Of a stretch of DNA of 64,000 bases, positions 11,461-25,384 are shown piece after piece (within the stretch, counting starts at the first letter, position 1; each line of letters begins with the position of its first letter). Made by a program: the position numbers and the translations under genes. The stretch is from Lichenostomus cassidix (Eukaryota > Chordata > Aves > Passeriformes > Meliphagidae): assembly GCA_008360975.2 (NCBI GenBank), contig CM039179.1, positions 49,792,359 to 49,856,358 of the forward strand. Direction: 5' to 3'. The notes beneath the pieces are model-generated. The model was not told the origin of the DNA and made no database searches. It saw nothing but the letters and a program-made list of their open reading frames with translations.

Positions 11461-12428
11461 CATCCTTAGGCATTTTACACAGTAATGTGATAAACACCAG
11501 GAAAATCCATTATTTGGGGCCAAGCTTCAAACACAGTATGGGCACAGGGAATCTGGTACCCTCCCCCTCACAATGTAACTGGAAATAGGATTAATAGACT
11601 GGGTTTTAGGATAATCCTTTATTGAGTTGAAAAGGAGAGGCCACAGCAAGGAATGCTGCTCTGCAGAAAACTGCTGCTAATGACAATAATTAGGCTGAAT
11701 CAGAGGCTCTGCTTAAAAGACAGAAGTAAGATATGTGTTGGGTGGAGGAGAGAGGGAGCAAATAGCCTGTCTTCACTTTGGAATGCGGGATACTGCATCT
11801 AATCAGAGACTGATATCAAAGTGTTAAAACTTTATTAAAAGCAGAATCTAAACAAATGCCTTTCTACCCTGCTCACCCTCCCAAATTCCTTAATGGAGAG
11901 TTTAAATGAAAATAAAAGTTCAAAATAAGTTCAGTCACTCTCGAGAAGCTCTTATATCTGAACATTCTGCAATGAGAGCAATTTGTTATATATTAACTGG
12001 AATATTTAAGAAGTCAAATTTTAGAAAGGTGTGGCTCATGCTAGCAAAAAACTACCACATATTTCAAATTTCCCACTCTTTTAAAAGATATAATTACACT
12101 TGCAGACTATTGAATATAATCTATGTTTTTAAATCTTTGATTGTTTTCTGCTCTGCATAGTGTCACCTATGCACCATGTCATCACATGATTGTAGTGGAC
12201 CAAAATCTTGACAGTGACTTCTGTGGGTGAAATCCCAAACCTCTTGCATCTGCAAACACAAGGTTTCCACCATCAGTAATATTTTGCCCTGTGTGCAGAA
12301 GATCGAGCAGAGGTGTTGATTTTGACTGTGTTGTCTCGTTGTCTGGGTACTGCCAGTTTGAAAACCCTGGAAGAACCTCAGCTGTTATCCGATATTCACT
12401 ACTATATCCACTATTAACATTACATTTC
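11461..12428. other. gene-free stretch
   Basis: No gene or clear interspersed repeat. The sequence runs from moderately G+C-rich near 11540 to A+T-rich toward the (AT)n tract. An 84-codon plus-strand frame at 11906-12160 has no recognisable features. Confidence 0.5.
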
Positions 12429-12463
12429 ATATATATATTAAATATATATATATATATATATAA
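12429..12463. repeat. (AT)n microsatellite
   Basis: Alternating A and T with one interruption near 12439-12441. The uninterrupted part is about 20 bases. It is likely to vary in length between individuals and can unwind easily. No associated gene. Confidence 0.95.
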
Positions 12464-15400
12464 TCACTCTTTCAATTGTAGAGATAGTTAAAAATTACAA
12501 TTTTACTTTTTGTTCTACCTTTTCACGTAGAGATATGATCTGTTGATATACAGCTTCCCTACTTTACAATTAGGCTGTTCCAGTGTGCCCTGCCTGGGAT
12601 CACTCCTCTGCTTTGTGAAGGAACTGTTTTCAGAAAGTGTTCTATGCTTTGTGGGACTTACTGAGCCATAATAATTAGTAAACATAGAAACAAACCATTT
12701 GTTGAATGTAGCCATGATACAAATTAAAATATAGATATATAAGTCAAATGCTGTTATTAAGCAGATGTTATACTTCTAAAAAATTATATTGTGTCTGCAA
12801 TAAAATAAGGTTACATCACTGATGACAGTAACTTTGTTTTCCTTAATACTGTACAGGAATGTTTTGAACAGGATTGTGACTACACTACTGATACATCAGC
12901 AGTACACGCCAAGCAAATAAACATTAGATTAAATGAGGTATATGGTAAAATTTGCCCTTTAAAACTACAAAACTCCAGGCAGGCTAAAACATGGAAACAT
13001 CTACATAAAAGTTGCTTGCATAATTCATGGCAAGGCTTAGTATTATGTCCATTAGAGCCAATATAAGGAATACAAAGACAATTTTAAAACAACCTGTGAA
13101 ACATTTAAATGTGCTCTACATTCAGACTTTGTGTGGAGATTCCAGTGAATCTTAGAGTGCATTTCTTAGTTTAACATTTGTTTTGCTAATTCCTCCATGT
13201 CTCCATGGATTGTATTTACTGTTCTGTTGCTAATGCATTTTAAAGCTTTAAAGCTTTTAACCTTTAATCTCCACTTATTCAAGTGAGGTTAAGTGATCTT
13301 TTTCCTTACCTCATGTCCAAAAACAGGTCTTCAATCAAACATTCTTCTGAAAAGACCACACTCACACTTACCTATATCCTCCTAAGCCTCCTTTAAAATG
13401 TGGAATCCTTTCTTAATGGTAATTCATAAGAAGCATATTAAACAGCTTGTGCAGCATTCAAGAGCAAACTAAACAGTTTTTTTCCTCCCGTCCTATCACA
13501 TTTAAAGAGGGAGATACAAAGCACAGTTGACAGACGCACATGGACAGGGCTCTTCAGAGAGAAATGGTATTACATTTATTTGAACAAGACTGCAATACTG
13601 CTACTGCACTGCAATACATAGATTTTACTGAGATAAGAGCTGAGAGAGCGTCAGGGAAGAAAACAGAAATGCTGTATCCAGGCAGATGTGTTTTTAAACA
13701 AATCAACTTCAGAATTAGTTTTGTCAGTGCAAGGGCTGAGTTACAATTAACTCAGCAGAGATTTCAAGAAATAGCAATGTGTTTTAACATTCAGTCAGCT
13801 TTTCCACTGGCATTCCTCCCCAGTTCAATCCCCAACACACTTGTCCCTTCTAGAGATACCTTTAATCTTTCTCCAGATGAAGAGGGAGCCTGGGAGATGA
13901 GCTCAGTGCCAATGCCCAGCCTTTAGACAAAGAAATTTAGGAGTTAAGAGTTCAGCCACCATACACTACAAAGGGAGGCACACAAGTACTTGAAAAATCT
14001 GTGTCTATTTTATCCCCCTTCAATAATATAGAGTTTTACACCTTTGTTTTTGTTGTGCATGGGTAAGAGAGGAAACAGGACAGCAGAAAAAAAAGGCCTG
14101 CAGAAGAGGAAGCTTGTATGCAGAAGGCTATACAGATCTTCAAAGGGGTCTCTTAGAAAAAAAAACAAACCTACTTCTTCTTCTAGAACTGAAGTTTGCA
14201 GTGTAGCTAAATCCAATTCTCATTTACTCTTTGGCTTCTAGGTTGAAATCCTCAACCAAGACCCTAGAGAGCTCAGACTCAGACTTCCTAGTGGAATCTA
14301 ATTATATGATTTGACCATGAAATCTCTCTTCTAAAATTTTCCATTTTCTCCAAGGTTCTATATTAAAACTGTATTTGTAAACATGGATGACATGGAAGTA
14401 TCAGCTCAGAGAAATGCTGACATGCTGTTTCACCCTGTGTGGATTACTGAACACAGACGCTTCGTTCTTAAAATGAGGGCAAATGAATGAGAAATACAAA
14501 TATAAGAGACTACATAAACCGTGACTTTCAGTCATCAGAGACAGATTCAAAGCTGATTGTTGTCAGTGGGAATTCTTCTGTTTATCCTGAAATCTTTCAG
14601 TCAGCTTTCAGATAAATCATACGGCAAAACATCCTTTTGGTATCAAAAGTTCAGGGCTGTTACTTGCCTATTTTGTTCACATGGTAAAAAGTTAGGGGAA
14701 ATCTGAAACCAAATTAGATCAGTAACTCACAGAAAGTGGAAATACAGTTGACTCTCAGATGATGTAACATAAATATCATGCTCAATGACATTACATACCA
14801 GCAAATACTTTATTTCAGTGTCCAACAATATTTTATAAAAACCCTTTAAGTAATCTTGTGGCAAGTTTGTTCAAAGATAGTATCCTAGAGTGTTTCTTTT
14901 TTCATTTTGGTTTTAATTATAGCAATTGCATTAATAAAAGTTTCTGAGGTAGGGACTTATGCATTCCATTCACTCACTGCCGTGTTTAATTCCTTTCACT
15001 GTTCAATCACTTGTTACTTTATTTTTAGGGGCAAATTTATAGCAAGCTGCTGGATCACATGTATCCAAGTATTTCAAGTATCTGCAGCTGCTTACATTGC
15101 AAGAGATCCAAGCTGCATTCCTGTCATGAATCATAGATTTGTGAGGGCAGAGCCACAAATATATATTAAAAAAATGCAGCTTCCATGGCTTGAAATCAGA
15201 TTTTAAAGCACCTTCCTAAAGGATTCATGGTGGCAGAAGAGCTGGGGCACTCATTCACCCAGGTTACGATCTCTTTCCTGACACAGGACATCTTTAGGTT
15301 CTCATTTTTAGCTTCTGCCAGGATGTTTACTGGAGGCACAAAACAGTCTCTGTGTGACTGTAGGTAGAAAGGACAAATATGAGATAATTAACAGAAAATC

Positions 15401-17470
15401 ATTCAGGACCAACTTCCCAGGGGGTTTCCACCTGCAAAAGCTGAGGGACAATGGATTTTGCATTGTCATTGATGTAAATTCTCGTCTGCAGGATTTGCTT
15501 GTGCAAACAGGACTTGGACCTATAACTTACGTCACTTAGCTGTATATGACAGCGTCACCAAATTGCACCTATAAGTTACTGGTGGTGAAATATGTGAGTC
15601 AGGGAAGCTGTGAAAAATCATTCTGTGGTGAATAGATCTTTGTATCAACGAATATGTGTGTGAATGAACATGGACAGTGTAGGTCATTCTCAATCACATT
15701 CTCTATTCTGAGAATGCCGACAATTGCCAGGTTACTCTGAAAATATTTGGGACTAAAATGTTTCCCAACTGCTGTTGTGACTAGATAACAAAAACGAGAG
15801 TGATTGCTGTTAGTCACTGCTGATTGTTTTGTGATTCATTTTTAGCTTCCGATCATGGAGGAAAAAAATTATCATGTGACAAAGATATCAACCCAACCAA
15901 TACAAATAGAGTTAAACAAACAGTTCATGAACAACATGTAGTCTGAAATTGAAGATTTCCACCACTCCCTTTGTTTTTCTTTCATTCACAGAATGGAATA
16001 ATTCTGAAGAGAAAGAGGGTAAGTTCATACATGAGTCACTAACAAGAGAGGGCTGCACTGCTTGCATAGTGTGAGAAGTTCTCTGTATAATAAGTTTAAA
16101 ATAACAATATAAGTATGTTCATTCAACGAGTAATAACTGTAAAATTATAAGACAAAAATTAGAGTGGATTAGAATCCCTTGTACTACGTAAGAACTTCTG
16201 CGATTTTATTATATAAGACTAGAAGTCTCAAATATTGCACATGCAGGACAGGTGAGACTGTTAGACCATGGAAAGTTCCAACCTAAATGAAAGCTATGTC
16301 TGCCAATCTGTATTTGAATCTCAAGATGCATATATTTTACCCTTCAAAATGGACACAAAAGCACTTGTCCAATTTCTTTCCTATTTTCCTATCATACATC
16401 TTCCTGCTTTTCTTTCCTAATCTACTATGCCAGTTTACTAATTCAAACTTAATTTTCCTTTCAGATTTTTTTAACAGAAAATTAAAGTTCAGTTCCTTGA
16501 TAATTTATAAAGAAACGGTGGTCATCTTGTTGCTTGCATTCTGAAGGAGATATATATATAATTTCTTGAAGCAGGGACAACACACAGACATTTGTTTCAG
16601 ATAATAAGAAAGGAGTGAAGAATATTAAAGAGCATTTTCATGGATCATTATCTTGGGAAGAAGAGTGCAATGCTTTAGTTCAGTATGTAAAAGCATCTGG
16701 TAAGCTTGCCTTTGTTTAGTTCCAAAAATACACCACTTTTGACTTGTGTACATATAAAGAAATGAACATGTGTCAGTGCTTTTCTAGTATCATGCATTTG
16801 AACAAATAGTTACTAGATAGACACAGCAGCAGGAAGCCTGAAATCAGGAGCACAGTACACAATCACACAGAGTACAGAGCTCCTGAGAATAAGAGTGGAC
16901 TGGGAAAGAGCCTATGCCTTTTATTTTTTTCTTTCATGTTTTGCTTGTCAATGCCTTATCTACCCTGCAGAAGGATGGATAGTTATGAGTTCAAACAAAT
17001 ACCATTTCTGAGCCCCTTCGTGCAACTTGTCATTTAACGTCCCCCTAACTCAGCTATTTATGTGATCTCTTAATGTTTGGTTTGGAAATGAGAACTAAAC
17101 ATCAGATGACTTTCGTTTTATAATTTCTGAACATGATTATAATGTTTTATACCGAGTTTCAAAGGCACACACATCTGTTCAATGTCCATAAAGTGCTATC
17201 AAATAATAATGACACATTACTAATAGCTATTGTAAAAGTGCTACCTGTAAAAGGGTTTTCTGAGAGCAGCAATCTATTCCTGTCCAATCCATGCTTGACC
17301 TGCAGTCTTTTTCAGACAATTTCCCACGTTTGGTATGCGTGTATGTTTATGTGGACACACAGAAAAGCCCTGAGACTCTCTTGTTGATACCAAGGGCAAG
17401 CTGAGTGCCAGCCAGTTCTTCCTGGAAGCTTTATGGCCCTGCTAGTACAGAGTGCTCCTGAGCTAAAATA
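12464..17470. other. long gene-free stretch, mostly unique sequence
   Basis: No gene recognised in about 5 kb. The longest frame is 13540-13926 (128 codons, plus), discussed as a finding. A short self-complementary pair of AAAGCTTT units lies at 13242-13257. Parts such as 12720-13110 and 16080-16560 are very A+T-rich. Nothing resembles an exon with good flanking splice signals by eye. Confidence 0.5.
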
Positions 17471-17473
17471 ATC

Positions 17474-17672
17474 AGGGGAGGTTTAGATTGGATATCAGGA
17501 AAAAATTTTCTTCACCAAGTGGGTGGCTGGACACTGGAACAGGCTCCCCAGGGAAGTGGTCACAGCACCAAACCCACCAGAGTTCAAGAAGCATTTGGAC
17601 AATGCTCTCAGGCACGTGGTGTGATTCCTGGGATAGGTGCCTTCCAAATCAGCATATTCTGTGATTCTGTAA
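17474..17672 (+). mobile_element. CR1 LINE 3' end, forward orientation
   Basis: The block reads through the standard CR1 3' region. 'ggtttagattggatatcagg' with an A-rich run is followed by 'tttcttcacca', 'ctggacactggaacaggctc', 'cccagggaagtggt' and 'ttcaagaagcatttggacaa'. It then ends in 'attctgtgattctgt', the degenerate 8-bp tail. Orientation is plus. A deletion has removed the usual middle phrase between 'ggataggtgc' and the tail. Only about 200 bp remain, so it is a dead 5'-truncated copy. The 69-codon minus-strand frame over it is incidental. Confidence 0.92.
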
Positions 17673-18626
17673 AATTCCCTTTCTTGCACAGCAGTCCTCA
17701 CCATGGAGCTAAGCTCTGTCTCCGTCTGTTGTTAAAGAACAATATATATGATTCTACAGATTTTCCTGAGGTTATTGTTTTGGATTGATGACAGTGCCTA
17801 AAGAAACACATAATATAATTTCCTTCAAATTCCTTATAAAAGTTTGTTCAAATATTTGTTAAAGAATTGCAGGGCAAGCATTTTCACAGCTAATTTGAAA
17901 TCTCTTTGATTTCTCTTCTCTACAAAAATGTTGCAGTTAATCAGACAGCAGAAGCAACACCATATGTTTAATCTCAATACAATTAGAGAACAATTTTGTA
18001 GAGAACAAAGAGAGCAAAGATGTAGTCAGTGGAACTATCCTAATTCAGACGGCACTGTTACCAGAACAAGAAACACTTTTCCAAGAAGTCTGTAACATAC
18101 CTATGACACCTTTTCCCCTAGCCTGCTTCAGACTTCTGGCTGCTACAATACAAGTTATTTTTGTCAGAAAATATTCAAAAAATCAGAGCATGTCCCTGTC
18201 TGGTTCCTCAACAAAATTAATAATTAAGCTAGTTTCTTACTACTTCTGTTTTAAAGTATTTGCAAACAGTGGTAGTAAAGGAATAAATTAAATCCTTTCT
18301 TATGTGAAATCACAAACGATTATTTTGTTGTATACAACATTTAGTCAGACTAAAAAATTACTCATTTGCATATCCTTTTTTCAGTCCTTGTATTTAACAT
18401 AAATGATCAATCAGCATAGAAGAGACTAAAAATCAATAAAGCAAATACATTTTCCTTGTAACTTGTCCAAAGGTTGTGATTTAGTTACAGTGCAACTTAA
18501 GTTGTTGGTTCAGTTACAGCATGTACGACAGCATAACGTCTTTTATTGATCACAAACTATGTGGCTCACAAAACAAAGACAAGAGGGTTTAAAAATGCAA
18601 AGCCCAAAAAACAATTCTGTTTTGGA

Positions 18627-18660
18627 CTTTAGTACACCCAAATGGGCTTTAGTACACCCA
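18627..18660. repeat. short direct duplication, period 20
   Basis: The 14-base word 'ctttagtacaccca' occurs at 18627-18640 and again at 18647-18660, separated by 'aatggg'. It is a minor tandem duplication with no functional hint. Confidence 0.9.
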
Positions 18661-18677
18661 TTTCCCAACACTGTGCC

Positions 18678-18737
18678 TTGATCTGAAGTCCGTGGGAGTT
18701 GACAACTGTCTTCCCATTGACTGCAGTGGGTATTAAA
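18678..18737. repeat. possible ancient sauropsid repeat fragment
   Basis: The phrases 'gaagtccgtgggagttgaca' and 'cccattgactgcagtgggta' are imperfectly complementary. They resemble the 'actgggagttttgccattgacttcagtggga' type motif found in an old high-copy amniote repeat. The family name is uncertain. Similar phrases occur near 35785 and 62640. Confidence 0.45.
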
Positions 18738-20579
18738 ATGGATTTTTGAAATTTTACACAAAAAATAGTAATAAAACCTACATATGAGAAGCATTCATTT
18801 GCCAGAAACATTCCTCATATGGTGCTTGTGTTGATGACAATGACATTTTGCCATACAAAATGCAAGCAGAAGAAATATGTAAAGAAAGAACAACTTATTG
18901 CAAAGAGGAATAATTCAGATTTTCCTCAATTTATAAAGCAAACTTGCTTTTTTAGTATTTTAAAAAGTCATCTCTTCATGGAAGGCATTCTTGTCCGTTG
19001 GTTCCGTGGAGGACTTTGAAGACCAAACCAACTCAGGTAACAACCACCTTGTTGTGTATGGATTCATGGATGTGTACATGCAGAAAGTGTAAAATGCCTC
19101 TTCCTAAAATCAGTTGCAATTTCTGGCTTGGGAAGGCTGGCTAAGAGCAAAGGGAGAGGGAGAGAGATTTTGTTACCATAGGCATAAAAAAATTCTGGCA
19201 CCAGCTCTTGCAACTGCAGAACAGAACAGAGTAATGATAGTTTACATTTTTTAAATTTCCAGGAGGACATATCTAACATCCTATGGGTTTATCACTTAAA
19301 AATATATGCCATCTACTCCTTAAATAAAATTCCTATTTTTAATAACTTCTTCTTTGACCTTGCAAAATGGACAATGCCATGATCAATTATCCCCAAAGTC
19401 TTCATTAAATCTCCTCTAAAATATTGCCTATTTCCAAAAAGCATTAGGATTTTTAAAAAATCCAAAGGGAAGCAGTAAGTGACTGTCATTCTTTAAAATC
19501 AGAATGGTTTTGACATAAATTTGCATGTGGCCCCTCACTAATACCCATCTCTACCAAAGAGGCCATCAAATTTTCCTTCACACAGGTTGAAGTGTCCCAG
19601 AAGGTCCAAAGAAAGGCAAACTGAGGAAGTGGAGTACGTGTTCCTGGGAAATTGTAGTTTTCACTCTGCAGCTCCTCAGTACAGAATAGGTTTCATGTAA
19701 TTAGCCCATCAATCAAAAGGCAGTCAGATTCTGGAAATTATTATAATTTGGAGTCACTGTCTGCTTAAGAGCAAACTAGAGAATATTCTTCCAAGTAACT
19801 GGTGAGAGAATTTGCCTAAAGAAGGGGAAAACTCTCACTTTGGAATACTTTTATACCAAATTAAATAGCCGTGGCAAGGGGAGCTGAAACCAAGGAACTT
19901 GGCAGAATAGGTATGGGGATGGCCTGAACCCAGCCCCTGCTGTCTGCCAGGAGAGAGCCTCTTCCACACTCACCTCTCAGAACAGCTTCATTACTAGTGT
20001 GTAGGAGAGAAGCATCTCCTGCCTGTACATTTTGCTGCACTCTGACCATGTTTACAGGATCAGGCCCATTACACCCCCACTTAGAGATTCCTGCTTTGGC
20101 TTGAACTTTAACAGCTTCAGTACCTGTGGGGATTTAGACTTGAAAAAGCTTTTTCAAATCAACCCCAGTAACTACTTGTAGGAATACTTATTATTACTTA
20201 TTAATCTTCATCTGTTCATAGTTCTTACAGTGTTCATTCTAGTGATTAAGGAATTGCTCAGCTCATCAGAGAGACCTGATTGCTAGCATGAGGTGGGAAA
20301 AGAGAGCAGGGTATGTGTGCCGAGATAAGTGAAGTAGCTAAACATGGAGCTTCTCATAGGCAACCTTTTGATTTGGCCTTTGTACTCTCTGTGATGTTTC
20401 AGTGAAATGGGAGATCATGGTACATTCTCAAAGTACCTTAATATGGGCCAGCTAAGTGTCAAAACAAAGAACAGAGCAACACAGGCATGAATCATGCAGA
20501 CTGGTAGGGAAGTGTTCAGATTTTGAGCAGAAAAAATGCCAGTGCTCTAAAAAGTGCAGTCTCAGTTGTAGGATATTGT

Positions 20580-20645
20580 GTCTTTTTTTGTTTGCTTTTG
20601 TTGGGGTTTTGGGTTTTGTTTTGGTTTTTTTCTTCTTCTTCTTGT
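20580..20645. repeat. T/G-rich low-complexity tract
   Basis: Runs of T broken by single G or GGGG, ending in a (TTC)n-like 'ttcttcttcttcttg'. It generates leucine/phenylalanine-rich chance frames on the plus strand. No gene is associated. Confidence 0.85.
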
Positions 20646-21138
20646 ATATTTCTTTATTTGCAATCTGTAAAAAAACCTGTAATACATTTTCGATCGCAAT
20701 TCTTTACTGTACCACAATGCAGTACTGAATTTGGAAGAATGCATGGCAGATTTTAAAATTACATGTGCCACAAACTCCACAATGAAAAGGATTGACATTC
20801 CTGGGAGATCAAGTGCCAAATCAATTAAAGACACTTTGGATGTGGAGGTTGAGCTACTGATGATGTTTTTTCCCAGAAGATAATATGAAAAATACATTTA
20901 GCATCTTTGCTGCAAATTTCTACTCTTCTTTTTCCTGGAGCAAGGAAAGACTTTGAAAGGAGTCCCCCATATATTTAAAGTGTACAATAAGGAGCTTCTA
21001 AAAAGATACTGAAAACAAAAGGCAAATTTTAGGAAAATTTAATAACAAATGAGGAGGAAATAAAAGAATATGGCTTGCATGAACTTGGCAGAGTTATGAG
21101 AAAATGGTTATCTACTGGGGAGTGAAAATGTAAGAAGA

Positions 21139-21182
21139 TAAAAGACTTTGAAAATATATCTAAAAGACTTTGAAAATACATC
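21139..21182. repeat. two-copy 22-bp tandem duplication
   Basis: The unit 'taaaagactttgaaaatata' plus 'tc' starts at 21139 and 21161. The copies differ by one base (tata versus taca). It lies in A+T-rich gene-free sequence. Confidence 0.92.
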
Positions 21183-24100
21183 TTTAGTTTGCTTGGCTGC
21201 TTGGTATCATAGTTCTTTGTCACATTAGTTTTTTTAGTACAAATAAATTTTGTGCAGAGATCTGTTGCATTAAAGGGCTTTGATCATGAACTGACCTGCT
21301 AGAACAGTACAAATATGCTCTCATTCACATTACCCTGAATTGAATAAATAGCATTCATTTCTTTTCCTTTGATTTCACTATTATTCCTCTGTTCAACAGT
21401 CCCTCACTTTCCTGTATTGCAAGCCAGTTTTAGTTATTCTGATGACTCACAGGGTTGTGTTGCCAGGAGGTTCTTTTGTATAGCTAATGCCTTATTCCAA
21501 AACATTTCCCTTTATTTTCTTTTTGCTAGAACTTTGGCCCACATAGTCCTAGATTTGTCCCATTCAAGCATTTAACTGACATAGGAGGTTAACAGCTTCC
21601 TGAATATGCAATAGGCACCTTCAAAAGTTAGATTCAGTTTGATTCATCATAACACTTCCTATTCTCATTTCACTCAATACTGTCTAGAAAGGCTGAAGTG
21701 ACTGCTATAGGCACCTCAGTTAGGCAGGATTATTTCAGGTCCTGAAGTCTTTAAATCAGTAGTAAACACCTATTTTTAAAGATACACTATCTTTGACACA
21801 GATACCATACCTCTGATACAAAATTTACTCATGAAACTGTCACACATTGGGCAGACTTCATGTTCATGATGACACTTATCACCCTTAAATTACAGCATAA
21901 GGTATAGCACTGATGGAAAGTGTCTACATGTAGCCTGGCTACAAGAATTTTTACTAGGTGAAAAGTAAATGAAATGTGTATAAATGGTGTATGAAGTCCT
22001 GCAATCACCAAATCACATCGGGTTATTAACTGGTGGGTTGCAAAATAAAGCAAAGTTTGAGCAACCAATTTCAATTTATAATGTTCTATATACAGCATAA
22101 TTTGAAACAAGATATACCAAGATTTTTGGTTTTCTTCAGATAAATTTGGGTTGTCAAGATTTTCTTCCCTTCCCTGTATAAGTGCATCTCACTTTGCTTT
22201 GGAGGACTATTTCGTGACAAACTGACAACTGATATTCAGCTGATAGCAGCACTCTGTTACTGTGTAAATGAGCTCACTACATACAGTTGCTGAGATTGCT
22301 GAGATTGCTGCAAAAACTCTTCACCAAAGTGGTTTTTTACATACAAAATTGATGGAAACATTTTCTGAACCTTCTGTACTTCCCTCGTTCCTTCCTTTGT
22401 GCTTGTTTTTTTGTTCTCACTCAGTCCCATCATCTTCTGGCATTGTTCTTGACTAATTGTAATGGACTGATTCCTAACACGTGTTGTCAATGGATTGTTT
22501 GCTGGCATATCTGACAATATTACCATCTACTTCAATCTCTTCTAAATTTTGGTGGTTTTATACGGTGGAAATTTAATAAACAGACTGGTAATTTAGAAAA
22601 AGAAATGTCAGCAAGATGTGTGGGATAGGACAAGGCCTACTCTATATCCCATATTCTTCAAATGCAATTGTTTCTTTTCAAAGCAGCACAGCTGTTCAGC
22701 AATCAAGAACTATCTGTATCCCATATGCTAAAGCCAGATGTCAATATCACTGTGTGCGAATTTGCAATGCACTGCTCAAAACAGTCAAACCACATTTCAG
22801 TGGAGGACATTGTCCAGGGAACTGAATTGGGGGAGTTTCCAGCACAGCTCCCTGCCAAAGTAGTAATAAATCCTTTCTTTAGGGATTGGACAAAAGTTTT
22901 GCATTATGTGGAAAACTAACTTTCTGTTCTTTACCAATAAAGCAGTAAAACTAGAAACTAATGTTTTTAAAAGCACTCACCTCTCTCCACTGCCTGTGAG
23001 AGGCACAGAGTGTGAGCAGCTAGGACAAAAACATTGACTTTTTGTGAAATGAATCCCACTCTCAGTGCATAGTCACACCTGATTATGAAAGCACAGATTT
23101 ACTGCTGTCCACCCCTACAGCACATGCTGTATCTTCCCACTCATTCCAACCCCTTTCATGAGGTATGTTCATCGTATGTGTCTCCCCCTCTGATCCCTTT
23201 AAATTCTTTTCACTCAGCCAGCACTGCTGAGGTAGGTGGAAACCTACTACCACTCCAGTGACCCCAACAGCACTTCTGAAGTATTGCTTTCTTGCTCACT
23301 GACTTTCCCATCTACTAATAGTCCTAGTAGTCTTCCACTTTGCTTCTTGTTCCCTAGCTGAATGCTATCACTACAGACCACTCATTTGGGTAGATTCAGG
23401 GAGGTCACTGACAGATCTTTGTCCTTTGGAGCACAACATCTGTGTTGGAGGGGCAGGAGGTTGGAGCAGAGCCCTCCTATTAAAAAAAAAAAGTGACTTG
23501 AATGGAGATCCTCATAGAGATCTATTCCTGTGATGCCATGAAACAATTTCTTTCTGGGGTAAACCAAATATTGGCAGTAAGGCATAGAAATTCCAGGCAA
23601 AACTAATGAGAAATGAAAACAGAAGTGATGTGGTATTCAGCCTTCAGAAAGGCAGTTCTTAGGCAAAATGAAGATGAAAAAACTTAGAATACATGCTGAA
23701 TAAAAGGAAATACATAATTGGATTTCCTTTTTTTAATGAGCAAAACCTGAGGGTCCTGCTGCTTATTGAATTCTCTACAGTCCATTATAATATAAATCTC
23801 ACCCATTCTCCATACACAGTGCATACACATCGTCAATGAACAACTATCCTTACACCATTAATTTTTGTACATTTACATCTGGGACTAATGCTGGCATGGA
23901 AGCCTCAAGACCCCACAAGATGCAGTAGAAAATTGTACAGCAAGCCATGAATATTAGAAGTTGCATGAACACAAATGACCTCACATCTCAAATAGTTTGA
24001 TCCAGGATGGTCTTTTTAAGTAAGAAAGACTGCAAGATTTTTGTGTGCATGTAAATCAGTAGAGTATATGGAAATTAACTGCATATAAGAATAATTTACG

Positions 24101-24201
24101 GAGAATTTTTTCTATGTGTATGCAAGTAACAGTTTGAGAAGCACAAAGTTTTCACTGAAGTTGAAATGAGTCTCTTCCTTTTCAGATATGAATATTGCTG
24201 T

Positions 24202-24234
24202 CCCCGTCCTGTCCCCCCCGTCCCCCCAGCCCCC
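24202..24234 (-). other. C-rich block with G-quadruplex potential on the minus strand
   Basis: Four C-runs of lengths 4, 7, 6 and 5 (24202-24205, 24213-24219, 24222-24227, 24230-24234) are separated by 7, 2 and 2 bases. On the minus strand this satisfies the usual four-run G-quadruplex pattern with short loops. The plus strand could form an i-motif. It stands out strongly from the A+T-rich surroundings. No promoter or gene is visible beside it. Confidence 0.9.
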
Positions 24235-25384
24235 ATACCATGCAAAGGACAGATGTAATTTACATTTTTCCTTTCCTGGAAGATACCAGATGGTTAACAG
24301 AGTGCTTCAGGAGATGAATTCAGAAGAAAAGAGATGAATCCTATTTCCAAGTAAGAATTTCTGTTTGAAGGTTTTTACAGCACTTTGTTCCCAACTGTTT
24401 ATTGCATCCTGACTAAAGCAATTTTGGCATACAATCCAAATAGAATATCTGTGTCCTGATATATGTTAAAACTACTTCAAACCTTTGCCATCTGACTGAA
24501 AATGTTAACTTCTTAGGTGTTGTCTTTAGCTTTGCTAGCCAAAGAACTAAACAGAGCACATATTTGGCAGCACCCAAAAGAGTGACATCAAAATAGTCCC
24601 CAAAAGTAATTCAGTATCCTCTTACTTCACAGCAAGACACATCTTCACAAAAAGACAATCTTTAAGGGATTTTATCTAAGGAAAAATTGTTCTAAAGCGG
24701 TTGAGTAACTTGACAGATTAGGTCCAAATTTCAAGAATGCATTTGTGCATTTCCTGAAAATCCTATCTAAAACTCGAAGCACCTCAGTACCTCAACAGTT
24801 TGAATCCCCATGAATGGTAATTCTGAGCCTTGTAGGAGTTTAGACACACTCTTGATTTTGTAGGCAATCATTTCCGAGGGATTTGGAGATGCCTGCTTGA
24901 CTTTTGAGTCAATTAACACAATCGGTACATAAAAGGAGATGCTTGCACTGCATGAATGAGCCCTCCTTCTGACTAGAAAATGGTTGGGATCCACCCAGCA
25001 GAAGACAGCACTGGCCTGTCCCTTCTCCAGAATTTAGACAGGTGACCCAGGATTTGGGGAGAAGCACTCCTAATTACATAGTTTTCAGGCTGTTGTACCC
25101 AATCTGAGATTAGGCACTCACAAAAGCAGAGCTTGCTTTCCTAAATACAGCCTGCTCTCTGCATATCAGTTTTATGGTTTAAACACTCATGAAGGATGCA
25201 GGAAGTTTAGAGGCCTGAGCCTTTGCCTTTTTAGCTTCAGCTGTGTCCTAAACTCCATGCTGTAGACCAGCTACACACTTTACTTTCCTCCTGTTAAGGC
25301 TTTGTTTTTTTAAGCAAGATTCAGATTTAAGATAGATCATTCTCTTATTGCAGGGAGGAGAACAACAAATAATTCAGGAACCTC

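Larger units (their letters stand above)
17673..24200. other. long gene-free stretch
   Basis: About 6.5 kb with no recognised gene. Frames are short (up to 111 codons at 20562-20897, minus, created by a T/G-rich tract). T/G-rich low-complexity sequence occurs at 20580-20650. Short duplications at 18627 and 21139 and an ancient repeat near 18680 are listed separately. The 22283-22310 region holds a 9-bp unit (ttgctgaga) repeated just over twice. Confidence 0.5.

Noticed and set aside
17495..17788. Frames of 69 and 89 codons
   Set aside because: They overlap the forward CR1 tail and arise from its stop-poor sequence.
22257..22526. 89-codon minus-strand frame rich in Gln/Ser
   Set aside because: The Gln-rich end comes from the small 9-bp repeat near 22283. 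No domain or homology is recognisable.
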